Shown here in pieces: positions 46,901 to 58,230 of a DNA stretch of 64,000 nt. The stretch is from Polytrichum commune (taxonomy: Eukaryota > Streptophyta > Polytrichopsida > Polytrichales > Polytrichaceae). How positions within the stretch are numbered: position 1 is the stretch's first letter; the number at the start of each line of letters is the position of its first letter. Made by a program: the position numbers and the translations under genes. The stretch lies in contig OX485808.1 of assembly GCA_950295325.1 (NCBI GenBank), positions 35,608,527 to 35,672,526 on the forward strand, in the 5' to 3' direction. The notes under the pieces are model-generated. The model was given only the letters and a program-made list of their open reading frames with translations, searched no databases and had not been told where the DNA came from.

Positions 46901-49900
46901 GTTATTTTCACATCTGCAACTATATTTTCTCAATATGGTGTTGCTGTGAAGCTGGCAGCAGCGAAGATGGAGATTGAAGGTTACTTCAAAATATGTGATG
47001 TTGGTCTAACTATGTGTAATTTTCCACTATCTGATAGGTATGAAATTGTGGAAGGGGTTCATGAACTCTGGGACGGTGTCTCTGGTCCATACAGGGAAAC
47101 TATCCGGGCATTCCTTATACACTTTCAAAGCCAGGTATACTTCTTGTCAGGGCTATCCTTTTGACTGTATAGTCTACATCTCAGGTTCTCTCTTTGGTTG
47201 ACTTTTTTGATAGATGAGTGGAGCCTGGTAAATATTGTGTTCAATTGGATTCTCTGAGCGATGGAGTTGCATATTATGATAAACTCTTACCACACTTTCA
47301 GAATCTTCTTGTTCCGTGGAAAATTGCTTCAAGAAATTTCTGTTGAATGCCGGTGCAGATTTTACGGCACTCAAATGAAAAGTTCTCGTTCAGAAATGGA
47401 AGGTAAGATTACTTAGTACAATATAGTAAAGCTCTTGTTTGGCTATTAAGTTTCACTAGATGTATGATTTTCCATAGATTGCAGTTTGTATACTGATGAA
47501 GAGTCTTAAAAAATCTGCAGTATTGGAAATTTTTTCTTTGCTGGAGCTCGAATATTTTTCCAATCATTGGACGCAGCCATCTTCTTATACTCACGGGTGT
47601 CACACATTCCAACACATAGCCTGGTTCTTCCTGCCATCTGCACAAATGATAGGCTAACGTTGGGCTGTGAGCTTCATGTATCTATTCTTAACATCCCTCA
47701 CTTCATAATTATCTGCACTTGGTGTCTCTGGTTTTGGTTGCTAGTGGTTTTTCTGTCTTCATGGAGATCAACACAATCTCTCTTTGCTAATATATAATTG
47801 AAACCTATTGCAGAATGGGACCGTCATCAGAGGGCAGAATGCCATTTCTCATCCTCTAGTGAAGGACTCTGCTGGCAAATTACCACAGGCTATAAACAAG
47901 GTAGTCTCTTACAACACAATGCATAAAGTGCTTCTGGACCTAAGGTGTCCAAATTATGTATCAAATTTTCTTTCTTAAACTGCTACATTGAAAAGACATG
48001 GTTTTGTTAATCTTCATCTATCCTGCTAGCACTGAAATGTCAAACTTTGTGTTATGTAGGTGATGCAGGCATCACCACCATTACCTTCACCCATAAAGCG
48101 GATTTTCTACATGTCGAGTGAGGGCACCAACCTTTTGCATGAGGTCTGTGTGCAAATCCTTTGACCTTCACTGCTGCCCTTGTTATTGCTTGTAAACGAT
48201 CCTCCATGCTGTCTTTGGACTAAGGTAAGTGGGCCTTAAATGGACGCCTTTAGCTCTGCACCCACTTCTCGTAGGATATGAAACACACAACTACACTAAA
48301 TAGGATATTTAGTGTTTGATACACTAAATACGAATGCATACACTAAATATCAATGACCCTATGAAAGTAAGTAACATTAAATGTAAATTCAAACACTAAA
48401 TATCAACTATGGTAATATGTGGAAGTTACATGTTTGAATTTAGTGTTGGTAAGGATATATAAAAAAGGATATAGTAAGAGAGGTGGCAGTAGGGAAGATA
48501 GCGGCACATTTATGTCTAACACTAATTATCAAGAATTTGAAAATTACTGTTGAGCAGGGTAGGATGGTAACAACACTAAATATCCTATTTAGTGTAGTGG
48601 AAGATGATCTACAAATCCGAATTGTGGCTGTAGCCATTGTCTTCATACTTTTGGGAGCTCACATGAATAAATTTAACTCATTATCAAAGTGAAGATCCTC
48701 AAGCTTATCAAATGGTCATATAAGTCTCCCCAATTAACTATTGAGTTAACTATTGAGCCTAGAATGGTAAACAAATTTTGAACATGTGGTCTAATCTCTT
48801 GTAAAACACATGACTTTTTGGTGTCCGTTCTTAGATCCACACCTGACCACACAAATACAGGTGTCTGATTAAGAAAAGTAACCAAGTTAGGCCTGCATAC
48901 CTTAAGCTACTTAACTGGATTTTTTGCATCGGAAGGGCTGAAAGATCTTGTGTGCCCTCTGCAGGTTTTTCCAGCTGTGAACCCTACAGTTCTGGAGCAA
49001 CTCCAGCAAGTTGATGCTGTGGTGTACGGCATTGGTTCACTGTACACTTCCATTTGCCCATCACTGGTACTGTGTTCTTGGTTCATATCAGTCTTAATAT
49101 TGCACCCCATCTGCTCTTGAGTTTGAGCACCTTATGATCACTTTTGGTCTGATGGGAAGATTGTGGGGATTGTCAAGCTTTCCCTTTCAATAGAGGATGT
49201 GATAATCTGGTTCTTGAAGATCACTTTCAGGTGTAAATAGATGTATGATCATTTTTTCTCATATTGTGGAGTTGCTTCAATCAGTGCAACTTTGAAAATT
49301 TCCATTTCATTGATATTTGAAGGTGATACTTTCCTGCATAAGGGCCTTCATTGGCCATTCAGAACATTAGTATAAGACCTAACTGTACTAGTCCTAGCAG
49401 ATAGTATGGACTTTTGTTACTTAAATATGCAAGAGCTGTTTTGCTAATTACTCCTTCTGCAAAGACTGACACTTACCTACCTTGTTTTTTTCAGGTGTTG
49501 AGAGGTGTTGGTGAGACTATAGCTGCCCGTTCTTGTCTTAAGGTCAGGCTCATAGCAGAATTACTAGGGCTAAGTCATCCTGCTGAGTTTGGTTGTAAAT
49601 ACAAATTTGAGTCTAGGTCATTTATACATATGTTACATAGCTCGTATTAGAATAAAGCATGTGATAGAGGGGAAAAGTTTATATAGGATCACTTTGACAC
49701 TTTTAGCTAAAATAATCAAGAAGGTATTTAAACCCCTCACTTCTGACACCTTCAGGCCCAGAATGAGCCTCTTGGACCTTTAAAAAATTATGATGAATTG
49801 ACACAAAGTGGGGAAGTGTGCAGGTGTTGATTTTGAATGGCACCCATGATCGTGAGACAGTAGGCATGTCCGCTTCATCATTTGTAGCCTCGATAACGGA

Positions 49901-50528
49901 TGCTTTGAATCGCAAGTTCTGTGATGCTCTAGATCGCAAGCACTGTGATGATCCTTGCCCTAGTCTGAATCACCTGGTGAGTTGTGGGCTGCAATCTTTT
50001 CGTTTTTTGCAAATACTTCCTGACATATGTGGTCCATGGAAGTAACACCTTTGGTCAAAGTTGCTACAAGGAGCAATGACCCCTAATGACCTGTTTTTTG
50101 ATGCCACGTCAATGATGGGTGGGGTGGGTGCAGCCCAGTGAGTATATTACTGTTATGTTGGTACCCTCAGTTGGTGAGATTGAAGTGGATCTGGAGAAAC
50201 TAAACTACATGGGAATCTGCCGAGTGGTATTTTTCCTACACTTCAGAGAAAAGTTTCCTTTCCTACCATTTCTAGTCCATGTGTTCCAGTCTGCATAGTG
50301 CATACAAGATGAGCTTGAAAGAAGAGGTTCTTAGTCTTTCTATGCCAAACCTATAAAAATGTTGAAGTTAAAATTTTCTCAGAATACTCTGTTTCGTACT
50401 CTGAAAATGTGCAGGTCACAGTAGATACTATACATGACGAAAGATTGGGCCAAATATACGAACCAAAAGCTTTGATTGAGGCATTGCAAGCTGAGATTCT
50501 TGTTCACCAAGCCCAAGACTTTGTTTGA
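43924..50528 (+). CDS. CofD/UPF0052 family protein (YvcK-like), plant type
   Basis: Thirteen exons join in frame: 43924-44272, 45416-45532, 46301-46433, 47038-47134, 47359-47402, 47521-47677, 47814-47900, 48060-48143, 48965-49066, 49495-49542, 49824-49976, 50134-50226, 50415-50528; 1,578 bp, 525 aa. Family blocks appear in order: LVFSG|GTAFNGVVEEL (split by intron 1), HVLPVSDDGGST, GGPAVGDIRSRCLRL, FSFRNGSIGNFFFAGAR, LPAICTNDRLTLGCEL, GTVIRGQN, YGIGSLYTSICPSL, LILNGTHDRET and LVPSVGEIEVD. Bacterial members include LPPG transferase CofD and the UDP-sugar-binding regulator YvcK; the role of plant members is not established. The N-terminal ~65 residues (Ser/Cys-rich, then a Lys/Glu repeat encoded by (GGAGAA)n at 44,040-44,081) could be an organelle targeting sequence or may lie upstream of the true start, since a Met at 44,116 is also in frame. 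Intron 1 is a tandem array of the exon 1 end, and intron 8 holds a MITE. Confidence 0.88.
44230..45290 (+). repeat. Tandem array of exon 1 edge plus donor, about 7 units
   Basis: The exon 1 end (GATGATTTCCACGTCAAGGG, CCATCCTGGTGTTCTCAGGTG) recurs with 'CTCC(A)TCC..' landmarks near 44,252, 44,421, 44,612, 44,775, 44,930, 45,088 and 45,265, spaced 155-191 bp. Several copies keep a CAG|GTGAG-like donor. Only the first keeps the reading frame that joins properly to exon 2 as the family expects. Confidence 0.85.
48292..48596. mobile_element. MITE family B, copy 2, in CofD gene intron 8
   Basis: 305 bp with terminal repeats TACACTAAATAGGATATTTAG / CTAAATATCCTATTTAGTGTA, which match perfectly. It lies between exons 8 (ends 48,143) and 9 (starts 48,965), so it does not disturb coding sequence. 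Confidence 0.85.
48700..48925. repeat. Dispersed repeat H, copy in CofD gene intron 8
   Basis: ACTATTGAGCCTAGAATGG, GGTCTAATCTCTTGT, TTGGTGTCCGTTC and AGGTGTCTGATTAAG match the 30,965 copy. It directly follows the MITE, so the two may have arrived together or been nested. Confidence 0.6.
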
Positions 50529-52011
50529 GTCTACATGTCAACATATAGTTTGATATCCACAGGAGTACCTGTACAACAGAAGATGCCAAGCGCTAGGAAT
50601 GGGTCCAGCATAATTCTGCATCTACAGCAGAATACCTCCTTTGTGCATAAAGTAGACTAAATTCTTTACCTCATTCAAGCCTTGACACTTGCACAGAGTG
50701 GGAGCAATGTTACTTGTGTGCAGTTCTTTTGAGAGTGAGGGAACAGCTTAATAGCTGCAGATAGGCCAGAAGTAAGCATTAGCGATGTAGTTAAGGCAAT
50801 ATTTTTGACCTCCATGGTTGTACATTTCACCAGAATGAAGAGAGTTGAAGAAGCAACAGCTCAATAGAAGTACTTTCATACTTGTAACTATCAGACCTGG
50901 TTGTCACTTCTTGCGTTATGTATTTGGACTTCCCTTTTGCTACCAAGTGTCTGTTGAGGTTCATAATTGTCTTGAAATCAAGAGTTTAGAGAGCCTCGTA
51001 CTTGCTTGAGAATCTCAAGTTTCCTATTGATTGAACAGACATTATTCTCTGGCAGTGTGAAGTGTTAACTTCCATGGTTATCTGGTTTGCCAGTGGGTTT
51101 CATTGGACATGAGATCTGCAATCTGCTATGGCATCTCAATAATTGGTTAAATCCTTATGTGTACATACTGGGATTTCCTCTACTATTGAACTGAACTTGA
51201 GATGTCAAGGCATGTTCTCTTGATTAGGGCCAATGACGGATTTTTCACATGAGACTCTTGAAACAGACCCAACTCTACATTTCACATGAGTCACATGGTA
51301 GGAGGGATGAGTGCATTCTCTGCGGTGGATGAACTAAGGAATTCTGATGAAAACTTTGTTACGGTCCTTCAGCATTCAACCTTCCAGTTGACCTCTCGGA
51401 ATCCGAATAAATCTCCACCAGGAGCATTTTGAATTTGGGGCGTTGAGCAGATGAACAAAGGTAAGAACACCAGGGTTGAAGGGTGCTGAATATGCCAAGA
51501 GGGAGGAATTTAACATGATATGTATACAGGCGAACCGCTTGGACGGCGAAGTGTACACCTCGGTTGGGGCTCGCCAAGAGGCAGACGAAAGGGCTTTGAG
51601 ATGACTGCAGACGGAGGCCGGGGATCAATTGTACTCACTGCAAAATCCCAGTGTTCATTGTGCTTGCTGCATTGCTACTTTGCCAAATTGGAGCAGACAC
51701 ACAATGTGGTTGTGAACATACTACTAGACAGATTGTACATAAACTTTAATGATGTTATATTGTTGACCTCCTTGTTTACATAGTAACTCTTTGGACTCCA
51801 AATTCAGCCTCTGTTGTGATGTGGTTAGCTGCGATGAAGGAGCAGCCACTCTCACGCACTTTCCTGTCTCTGTACGCACATGCCCATATCTCCAGCTTGC
51901 ATTGGATTTTGTAAATGGTTTTGTTGCAGTCGCGAGGACATTTGACCCGAAGCATTCAGGAAATTGAAGAACGAGCTTAGGCAACATGGATGAAGCAGCT
52001 CGACGGTCTCG
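50529..52011. other. CofD gene 3' flank and F-box gene upstream region
   Basis: No further gene recognised. The first few hundred bases are probably 3' UTR. The F-box gene's leader may begin around 51,900; CGCGAGGACATTTGACCCGA (51,931) lies in it. Frames on both strands (e.g. 51,520-51,783) lack motifs. Confidence 0.35.
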
Positions 52012-53073
52012 ATGGATTTAGATTCCGAGCCTTGGGCGACGTTGCCGGAGGAATTACGGGAGCACGTGTTTGCTTGGCTGCCTCCGGAGAGTTTCTGCCG
52101 CTTCCGCTGTGTCCACCGAGGATGGGAGGAGCTTCTCCTGTCCCAAAACTTTCGAGAAACTTATTCGCGAGCCTGGGAAGCAGCTGAGCCATGGGTGATC
52201 CTGGGACTCTACAGGCCTTCCGACAACCCGCAACCCGAGTGTTGGATGTACAACCCGAAACGCGAGACATGGCACCGGCAGGATTTCTCGTTCCTACCGA
52301 CGCTCGGCGCGGAGATTTTAGCATCCGATGGAGGCTTGGTGTGCTGCCAGACGGAATCCAACCTCTACGTGTGTAACCCTCTCATAAACTGCTGGACGCA
52401 CATTGTCCCCGCGAACGCGTTCAATTTGTACTCCGATTCAGTTGCGTTGACAGTGAACCCGAAAACGAAAGCTTATAAGGTAGTCATCATTGGGCTGCAG
52501 CCGGAGATCGACACGTACGAAGTTCACGTGTTCGATTCGACGACCGGGGATTGGGAGAGAGGGGCCCGGGCGCCGTGCGGGTACAAAGTCACCGATCCCG
52601 TGATCACGAACGGCCACCTCTTCTGCGTCACCATCAACTGGGACATTGTCGCGTACAATCTTGATCGGAAGGAATGGTCGCGGATCGAGGTGCCCGACGA
52701 CATGCGGCCGAGCTTGATGGCTCACAATGACCGGCTTCTCATGGGCAACGTCTTCATTTCCGACGACGGTTTATTTTCTCATGTTATGGTTTTCGATGTC
52801 GAACTCGCGACCCGGGAGGTGCGGCAGGTCGGGGAGATGCCGGAGGATCTCTTGCAAGAGCTCAACGACCGGGAAGGCCAAGACAGCTTTGGCGTCGAGT
52901 TCCTTGAAGGAAACACGATCAGCATCCGGCTCGACACCAACAAGCAGCGGTTGCTCATGTACCATGCACCCCGTGGGACGTGGCGGTGGTTGCCGGAGTG
53001 CCCCGCCGAAGGCTCCTCCGACATGATCGAGCCTTGCTACTTCTACAAGCCTACATTGGACTGCACATTGTGA
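52012..53073 (+). CDS. Intronless F-box protein with C-terminal beta-propeller-like region
   Basis: 353 residues. The N-terminal F-box (residues about 6-45) reads ATLPEELREHVFAWLPPESF then RFRCVHRGWEELLLS. The rest has Kelch/F-box-associated features: WVILGLYRP, WMYNPKRETWHR, GGLVCCQ, YVCNPLINCWTHI, YKVVIIGLQ, HVFDSTTGDWERG, WDIVAYNLDRKEWSRI and MYHAPRGTWRWLPECP. F-box proteins bind SKP1 in SCF ubiquitin ligases and recruit substrates through the C-terminal domain; the substrate here is unknown. The Met at 52,012 is the first in-frame ATG; nearby upstream ATGs (51,986 and 51,990) are out of frame. The gene is markedly more GC-rich, especially at third positions, than its surroundings, so antisense frames over it are long but not real. 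Its last codons and 3' flank are repeated downstream. Confidence 0.9.
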   Translation: MDLDSEPWATLPEELREHVFAWLPPESFCRFRCVHRGWEELLLSQNFRETYSRAWEAAEPWVILGLYRPSDNPQPECWMYNPKRETWHRQDFSFLPTLGAEILASDGGLVCCQTESNLYVCNPLINCWTHIVPANAFNLYSDSVALTVNPKTKAYKVVIIGLQPEIDTYEVHVFDSTTGDWERGARAPCGYKVTDPVITNGHLFCVTINWDIVAYNLDRKEWSRIEVPDDMRPSLMAHNDRLLMGNVFISDDGLFSHVMVFDVELATREVRQVGEMPEDLLQELNDREGQDSFGVEFLEGNTISIRLDTNKQRLLMYHAPRGTWRWLPECPAEGSSDMIEPCYFYKPTLDCTL

Positions 53074-54245
53074 TGTGATTTGAGCTGGTGTCAGGTTTAG
53101 AATCCTCCCAGAATCGCTCGATTGCCTTCAACTCTTCCTTCAACCTGCACATATGGCAATTGAAAATTGCTGACTGGGCGGTGCCCGAATTAGCGCATCA
53201 GATATGTCATCTTCAAAGAAGAATCTCTGCATGATGGTGCGAGGTTTTAAATATTTGGAAGTAAGCTGTAGGACTTTATTGGAGATGATTTTGCCTGTGG
53301 AAGGCTCCTCCGACATGATCGAGCCTTACTACTACTGCAGGACCACATTGGACTCCACATTGTGAAGTGATTTGAGCCGGTGACAGGTTTGGCTTCCTCC
53401 CGTAATTGCTTCACTGCCTTGAACTCTTCCTTCAACTCTATAATAGCGTGCAGCTTAAGCCTTCACACGGGGCAATGGAAATTAGTAACTAGGTTGTGCC
53501 CGAAGCGCATCAAACATGAATGGAAACTTCTCATGTTACCTCCTAAGTAGAATACCTGCTGGGTAGTGCAAGATTTCAAATCTTGGGAAGCAAGTGGTAG
53601 GACTTCATTAGAGATGCCCTGCGGAAGGCTCCTCCGACATGATCAAGCCTTGCTACTACTACAGGCCCATGATGGACTGCACATTGTGTGAAGCGATTTG
53701 AGCCGGTGTCAGGTTTAGCCTCCTGTTATTGCTCGACTGCTTTGAACTCTTTCTTCCAATTCTGTATCATGGAGCCTAAACCTTCACACGTGGCAGGGTC
53801 TGCCTGAAGCGGACCAAACATGAATAAAAATTTCTTGTCAAGTCAAAATATCTGGACGTCGTGCATGGTAGTGCAAGATTTCAAATTCTGGGAAGCAAAT
53901 GATTCATACAGATGGTTTGCCCTGCCGAAGGCTTCTCCGACATGATTGAGCCTTGTGTCATGCACATTGTGACGTGATTGAGCCAGTGTCAGGTTTAGCC
54001 TCCTCCCGCAATCGCTTGAAAGGCCGAAAACTCTTCCTTCAACTTCCTTGAGTGCAGCCTAACCTTCATACATGGCAAGGGCAAATTGGTGAACTGACTC
54101 TGCACGAATTAGTGCATCAAACATGAATGGATTTTTTTTCATATTATCATGGTAGTGCAAGAGTCCAAATCCTTGAGAAGCAAGCTGTGGGGCTTCGTTC
54201 GTTAGAGATGGTTTGCCCCTGCTGAAGGCTCCTCCAGCATGAACA
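53008..54245 (+). repeat. Tandem array of the F-box gene 3' end, five units
   Basis: GAAGGCTCCTCCGACATGAT and following CACATTGTGA(T)GTGATTTGAGC occur at 53,008 (inside the gene), 53,300, 53,623, 53,927 and 54,223 (spacings 292, 323, 304, 296 bp). Each unit contains the last about 20 codons plus 3' flank; downstream copies have decayed and carry no complete frame. Confidence 0.85.
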
Positions 54246-54542
54246 TGCATGCTCGAATGTCACATAGTTGAATCATGGAATTTGTACTTTAATTGGAAAT
54301 CCCAAAGGCATACAAACCCTAATTGCAAATTTCTACCGGAGGTTTACGAGTTGGAAGTGCTCCCATAACTCTCTGACAGAATGATAGAAACCTACTATGG
54401 CAAGGTTGCCTTGCCACGGAGTTCACTCCATGGCAAGCTTACATTATCATATCGGATAGGAGACGACATTCCATAGTAAGCATGAGTGATTCCACGTTCA
54501 TGGTTTGTGTCACATAACCAATATCATTAAAAAAACATAGTA
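54246..54542. other. Unassigned spacer
   Basis: No gene, no repeat edge apart from the end of the F-box array and the start of the following MITE. Confidence 0.3.
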
Positions 54543-55046
54543 GGGCCACTTCACACACGAGCCAAGAGCCGTGACCATGAAATTGTGAGAGCCCAAAAGA
54601 AAGTGTTCAAAGGTTGCCCTGAGACACCTCCAAAATCATGTAGTGTGGTCACGGATCCTCAAGTGTAGTGTGAAGTCATATGTGACTGAGCCCTCAACCA
54701 AATGCTATTTCAATGAATTTCTATCCATGCAGGTCCTCACACATGATAAAATAGAATAAATCAGCGGTTGTGAGCGTTTGGAGTGTGCCATGGTAAGCTG
54801 GTTTTGTGTTAGGCCTACCTCCAAAAGGTGGTTTTAGAAAACAATCCAAGTGACCATGCAACATGATCCATTTGATGCCATGTAAGAATCCATGTAGACT
54901 TTACATCCATCTTGCATTCACATATTCAATTGGTCCCTCAAGCATTAGAGTGTGAACCAAACTTGGACTGGCTCCGCCTTTTCCACCAATGAGAGTGCTT
55001 GAAGTGTAATGGTCACGGGCTCTCAGTCTTGTGTGTGAAGTGGCCC
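54543..55046. mobile_element. Harbinger-like MITE, family D, copy 4 (near complete)
   Basis: Begins GGGCCACTTCACACACGAGC and ends GTGTGTGAAGTGGCCC, perfect over about 15 bases. The flanks are GTA and TTA, a slightly decayed target duplication. Confidence 0.75.
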
Positions 55047-55864
55047 TTAGTTGTACAATTACCATACCTGATGGCCAAGGGAATCTACGTCTTTGCTCAA
55101 CAACTTCTCCATTTATACCAGACAGAAGAGTTTATTACCACCTAAACATATGTCTTGTCCTCTTCTTGAGAATCAATGCTCCAGTTACAAGTGCAACAAA
55201 AGTATAGTATTCCTTCACAATTAGGTATTTCATAGGTTGGTGGAGAAGTTGTACAAGTCGTAGACATCTGTCCTTCCTTGTTATAATTTTTAATGTTGGA
55301 ATTTTTGGAATTTTATTTTGGCAAGAATTTTTTCTTGTCCAAAAAATATTTCTATATGCACATGAACCAACATTGAATTGCCTTGGCCCCAAGCACATCC
55401 CTCTGTGTATTTCATGTGGACATCTCTCAGTAACATCCCATATTAGTCTAGACCCAAGTTTGCAATTCTACTCTTGCTTGGTAGTTTGGCGTAGTATCAT
55501 GGCAACCTCAAATGTACAGTAATTCGAACATTTTTTAGTATCAAATTAGTATGTATCACGAACTATTCAATCAAACTTGTATTGAAACCGATGTGGTGCA
55601 ATATTTTTATTAAAAAAAAAACATGCATAACATTCTACACCAATGTGAAGAAGAAACCATTGGCTAATAAGTTTTCAACTTTCACAACTATATTTCTAGG
55701 ATTTCATGATTGCACTATTTGTGTTTTTTACAAATTTAAAATGTTCATGTACGTGTATTCTCAACCAAAACCACTACACAACCTCACCTTCATTTTGGAA
55801 GTTTTGGAAGATCGATCTTTGAAATGTGTCTTGACATCTACTACATTATATGTATACGCTTGGG
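55047..55864. other. Intergenic, no gene recognised
   Basis: AT-rich; the frames at 55,135-55,398 (minus) and 55,582-55,959 (plus) have no motif, and the latter runs into the SINE-like copy. Confidence 0.3.
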
Positions 55865-56075
55865 TCCAAGTTGACCTTAAACTATTGGGTAATAGTGGAG
55901 AGGTACTTGACGGCTATGAAATCTTCTCTCTACTTGACGGGGAAAAACTAGTTAGGTAGGTAGGTAACCAAGAGCCCACCTGTCGCAAGGTAGGTAGTAA
56001 ACCCCACCCTGCACCAAGAGGATTCTTGAGCAAGGTAGGGCCAACGAACTCAAATTCACATCGGATTGCTGGACG
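55865..56075. mobile_element. SINE-like copy (single arm)
   Basis: Matches the right arm of the 22,087-22,603 dimer from GACC(C/T)TAAACTATTGGGT to CAAGGTAGGGCCAACG. The B-box has decayed (the GGTTCGATTCC segment is deleted). Confidence 0.6.
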
Positions 56076-56419
56076 TTGGTTCTTTATTTGTTTATGCATA
56101 TGCTTTGGATTTTGAATCAATATGATTCGGTAGTCGTAATTTGTAAAACCATGAATAAACAACAAATGAGTTTTTTTTCTCCTAAAAAGCTATATCAATA
56201 TCAAAAAATTAAATTATTTAAAAACCACCTTTTAATAATCAATTTTTATCTACAATCTTAAATTGGTGATGAACAAGGTGTGTCTATGAACAAAAACCCA
56301 CATAAATTAGGCTAAAAAATCTCATTCAAATTCATCATACCATCTAGCTTGCTAATAAAATGAGAAAGAAAGGTCGAGGATGAGGTCTACCATGCACTGA
56401 TAATGTCAGAAATTTCTTT

Positions 56420-56452
<33 letters not shown>
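56420..56452. repeat. (ATA)n microsatellite
   Basis: About 11 AAT/ATA units in AT-rich DNA. Confidence 0.9.
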
Positions 56453-56660
56453 CAAGTCTCATTGAATATCTATCACTACAAAACCAAGATGTTATAAGGT
56501 AGAGGATTCTTAAACCAACACTTTAAGCTATTGTGCATACATATGACTATGTGGTTCATATAAAACGAAATTTCATATTAGCCTTTGGGCTAACCATAGG
56601 TATAAAGAAAAATAAATTGCCTCTATTGAATCTTTGGTGAATATTCAAAGTCAAAACCAC

Positions 56661-57028
56661 TACACTAAAATATGATATTTAGTGTCGTATGGTATTTAAT
56701 GTCACTATGGTAACTTTTTGGATGACACTTCTTATGAATAAGTGAACAAATATTGTCATGGATGATGGATGAGTCATCCATTGGCCAAAACCCTACCTTC
56801 TCGTGTCAACAATTGGTGATGAAATATTGTCATGGATGATTGAAATTCAGATGAAAAATCACTCGGTAAGTGACAGTAATTACAACACTGTAAACCTACA
56901 ACCCCCCAACAAGGAATAACAAATAATGTTGGGTTAACATTCAGTGTTGGTGACATTGTACTCCGGTTTACAATTAATGTTGAGCAAGACAATTAAAATT
57001 GGTGACACTAAATATCGTATTTAGTGTA
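56661..57028. mobile_element. MITE family A, copy 4
   Basis: 368 bp with TACACTAAAATATGATATTTAG / CTAAATATCGTATTTAGTGTA ends. It lies 226 bp before the retrotransposon LTR. Confidence 0.8.
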
Positions 57029-57249
57029 GCTTCCTTAATCTGATCCCTAGGCCCCGGGTACATGATGAGGAACCCCACTTTTTTTTGCCTAGAACTAAAC
57101 AACATAGTTGGGTACTAAACCCAAGCTAGATCAAAGTCCAACATGGGCACCTCCATCATCCCATCCAATTCGGTTATAGAACCCTCCTCTTTCATCTTAG
57201 GTACCAACCCCCTTGGCTTTGTGGGCCTACCTCCTTGACTTTGTGAACT

Positions 57250-57254
57250 TGAAT
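57250..57254. repeat. Target site duplication TGAAT, left copy
   Basis: TGAAT precedes the 5' LTR and is repeated exactly at 63,882-63,886 after the 3' LTR; five bases is the usual size for LTR retrotransposons. Confidence 0.9.
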
Positions 57255-57615
57255 TGTAACGTGTATTACATATTTATTGTTTTATATTTATTTACAACCT
57301 CTCATTCAACTGGGACTCCTTTACTATAAAACTAGAGGCGCTACCCTGAGTGCTCTAGCAGTCCTAAAAGTAAAGGGAGTTAACTACTAGTTGATGACTG
57401 TGGTTCTACACGTAGTTCTCCCACGTAAGTAGAGACCACTATTTAACTGCACTTAGAGATATCCTAAAGGCATGGGGGAGAGCTCGTTAATATATATTTA
57501 ACTACCACTTAACTACCAGTTGGAGGTGGCCTCAACTGCCAGTGGTACTTGTATATAAGCTCTAAGGTTGGGAGGAACATGCCTCTTGAATCTCATAATA
57601 TTTGAGAACGTTACA
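57255..57615 (+). repeat. 5' LTR
   Basis: 361 bp beginning TGTAACG and ending CGTTACA (short inverted ends). TATATAAG at 57,552 is a good promoter TATA box. Confidence 0.92.
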
Positions 57616-57616
57616 T

Positions 57617-57629
57617 TGGTATCAGAGCC
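57617..57629 (+). promoter_or_regulatory. Primer-binding site (tRNA-iMet type)
   Basis: TGGTATCAGAGCC, complementary to the 3' end of initiator methionine tRNA, lies two bases after the LTR, as in many plant LTR retrotransposons. Confidence 0.85.
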
Positions 57630-57819
57630 GGCGCTCTTGTACCTTGTTTTCATTTGGGTTTCTATTAACTTCCGCTGTGTAGCTGTTATGCTGGTAATTT
57701 TTCTGGAGGGTGTTCATTTTAAGGGGTCATAAATAATTGGTTTTAGTCATCACTGCTAAAATCTGAAGATGTTTTAAGTCAGTGGGGTGGAGTTATAGTA
57801 TTCTGAAACCTGTGTAGAT

Positions 57820-58045
57820 TTATGCACAAAAAAGGGTATAACTCCTAGACAGAAAATAGGATAGGCTCGAAATTTGGTGAGATGATTTGTGTTTAGTCTC
57901 TCTAGTCACAGTTAAAATTTCAGGTCATTTCGAGAAAGTCAGAGGAAGCTATCCTATTATGAAGTTCTTCTGAGAGCAGCATACGAAAAAGGGTATAACT
58001 CCTAGGCAGAAAATCGGATCGGGTCGAAATCTTGGGGCAAGATTT
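57820..58045 (+). repeat. Repeated leader segment, two units about 160 bp apart
   Basis: AAAAAGGGTATAACTCCTAG, CAGAAAAT(A/C)GGAT and CTCGAAAT/GTCGAAAT occur at about 57,826 and 57,985. They lie in the untranslated leader before gag. Confidence 0.75.
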
Positions 58046-58230
58046 CTGAGTAGGTTGTTTACTCGTGGTTAAAATCTGAAAACTATGGCTCTCAGACACG
58101 CGGTTAATTTTTCTGTTGGGGAAAGCTATTGGGGGGTAGAATTGTTTTGTCTCCTGTTTTGGTTTTTATTGTACAGGACCGCGTGAGCAGTCCCGCAAAT
58201 TTTTGGCATTATATTTTGTGTGTTTATGTT

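Noticed and set aside
52054-53024. Several antisense and shifted frames over the F-box gene
   Set aside because: They are shadows of a GC-rich coding sequence; the plus frame carries all recognisable motifs.
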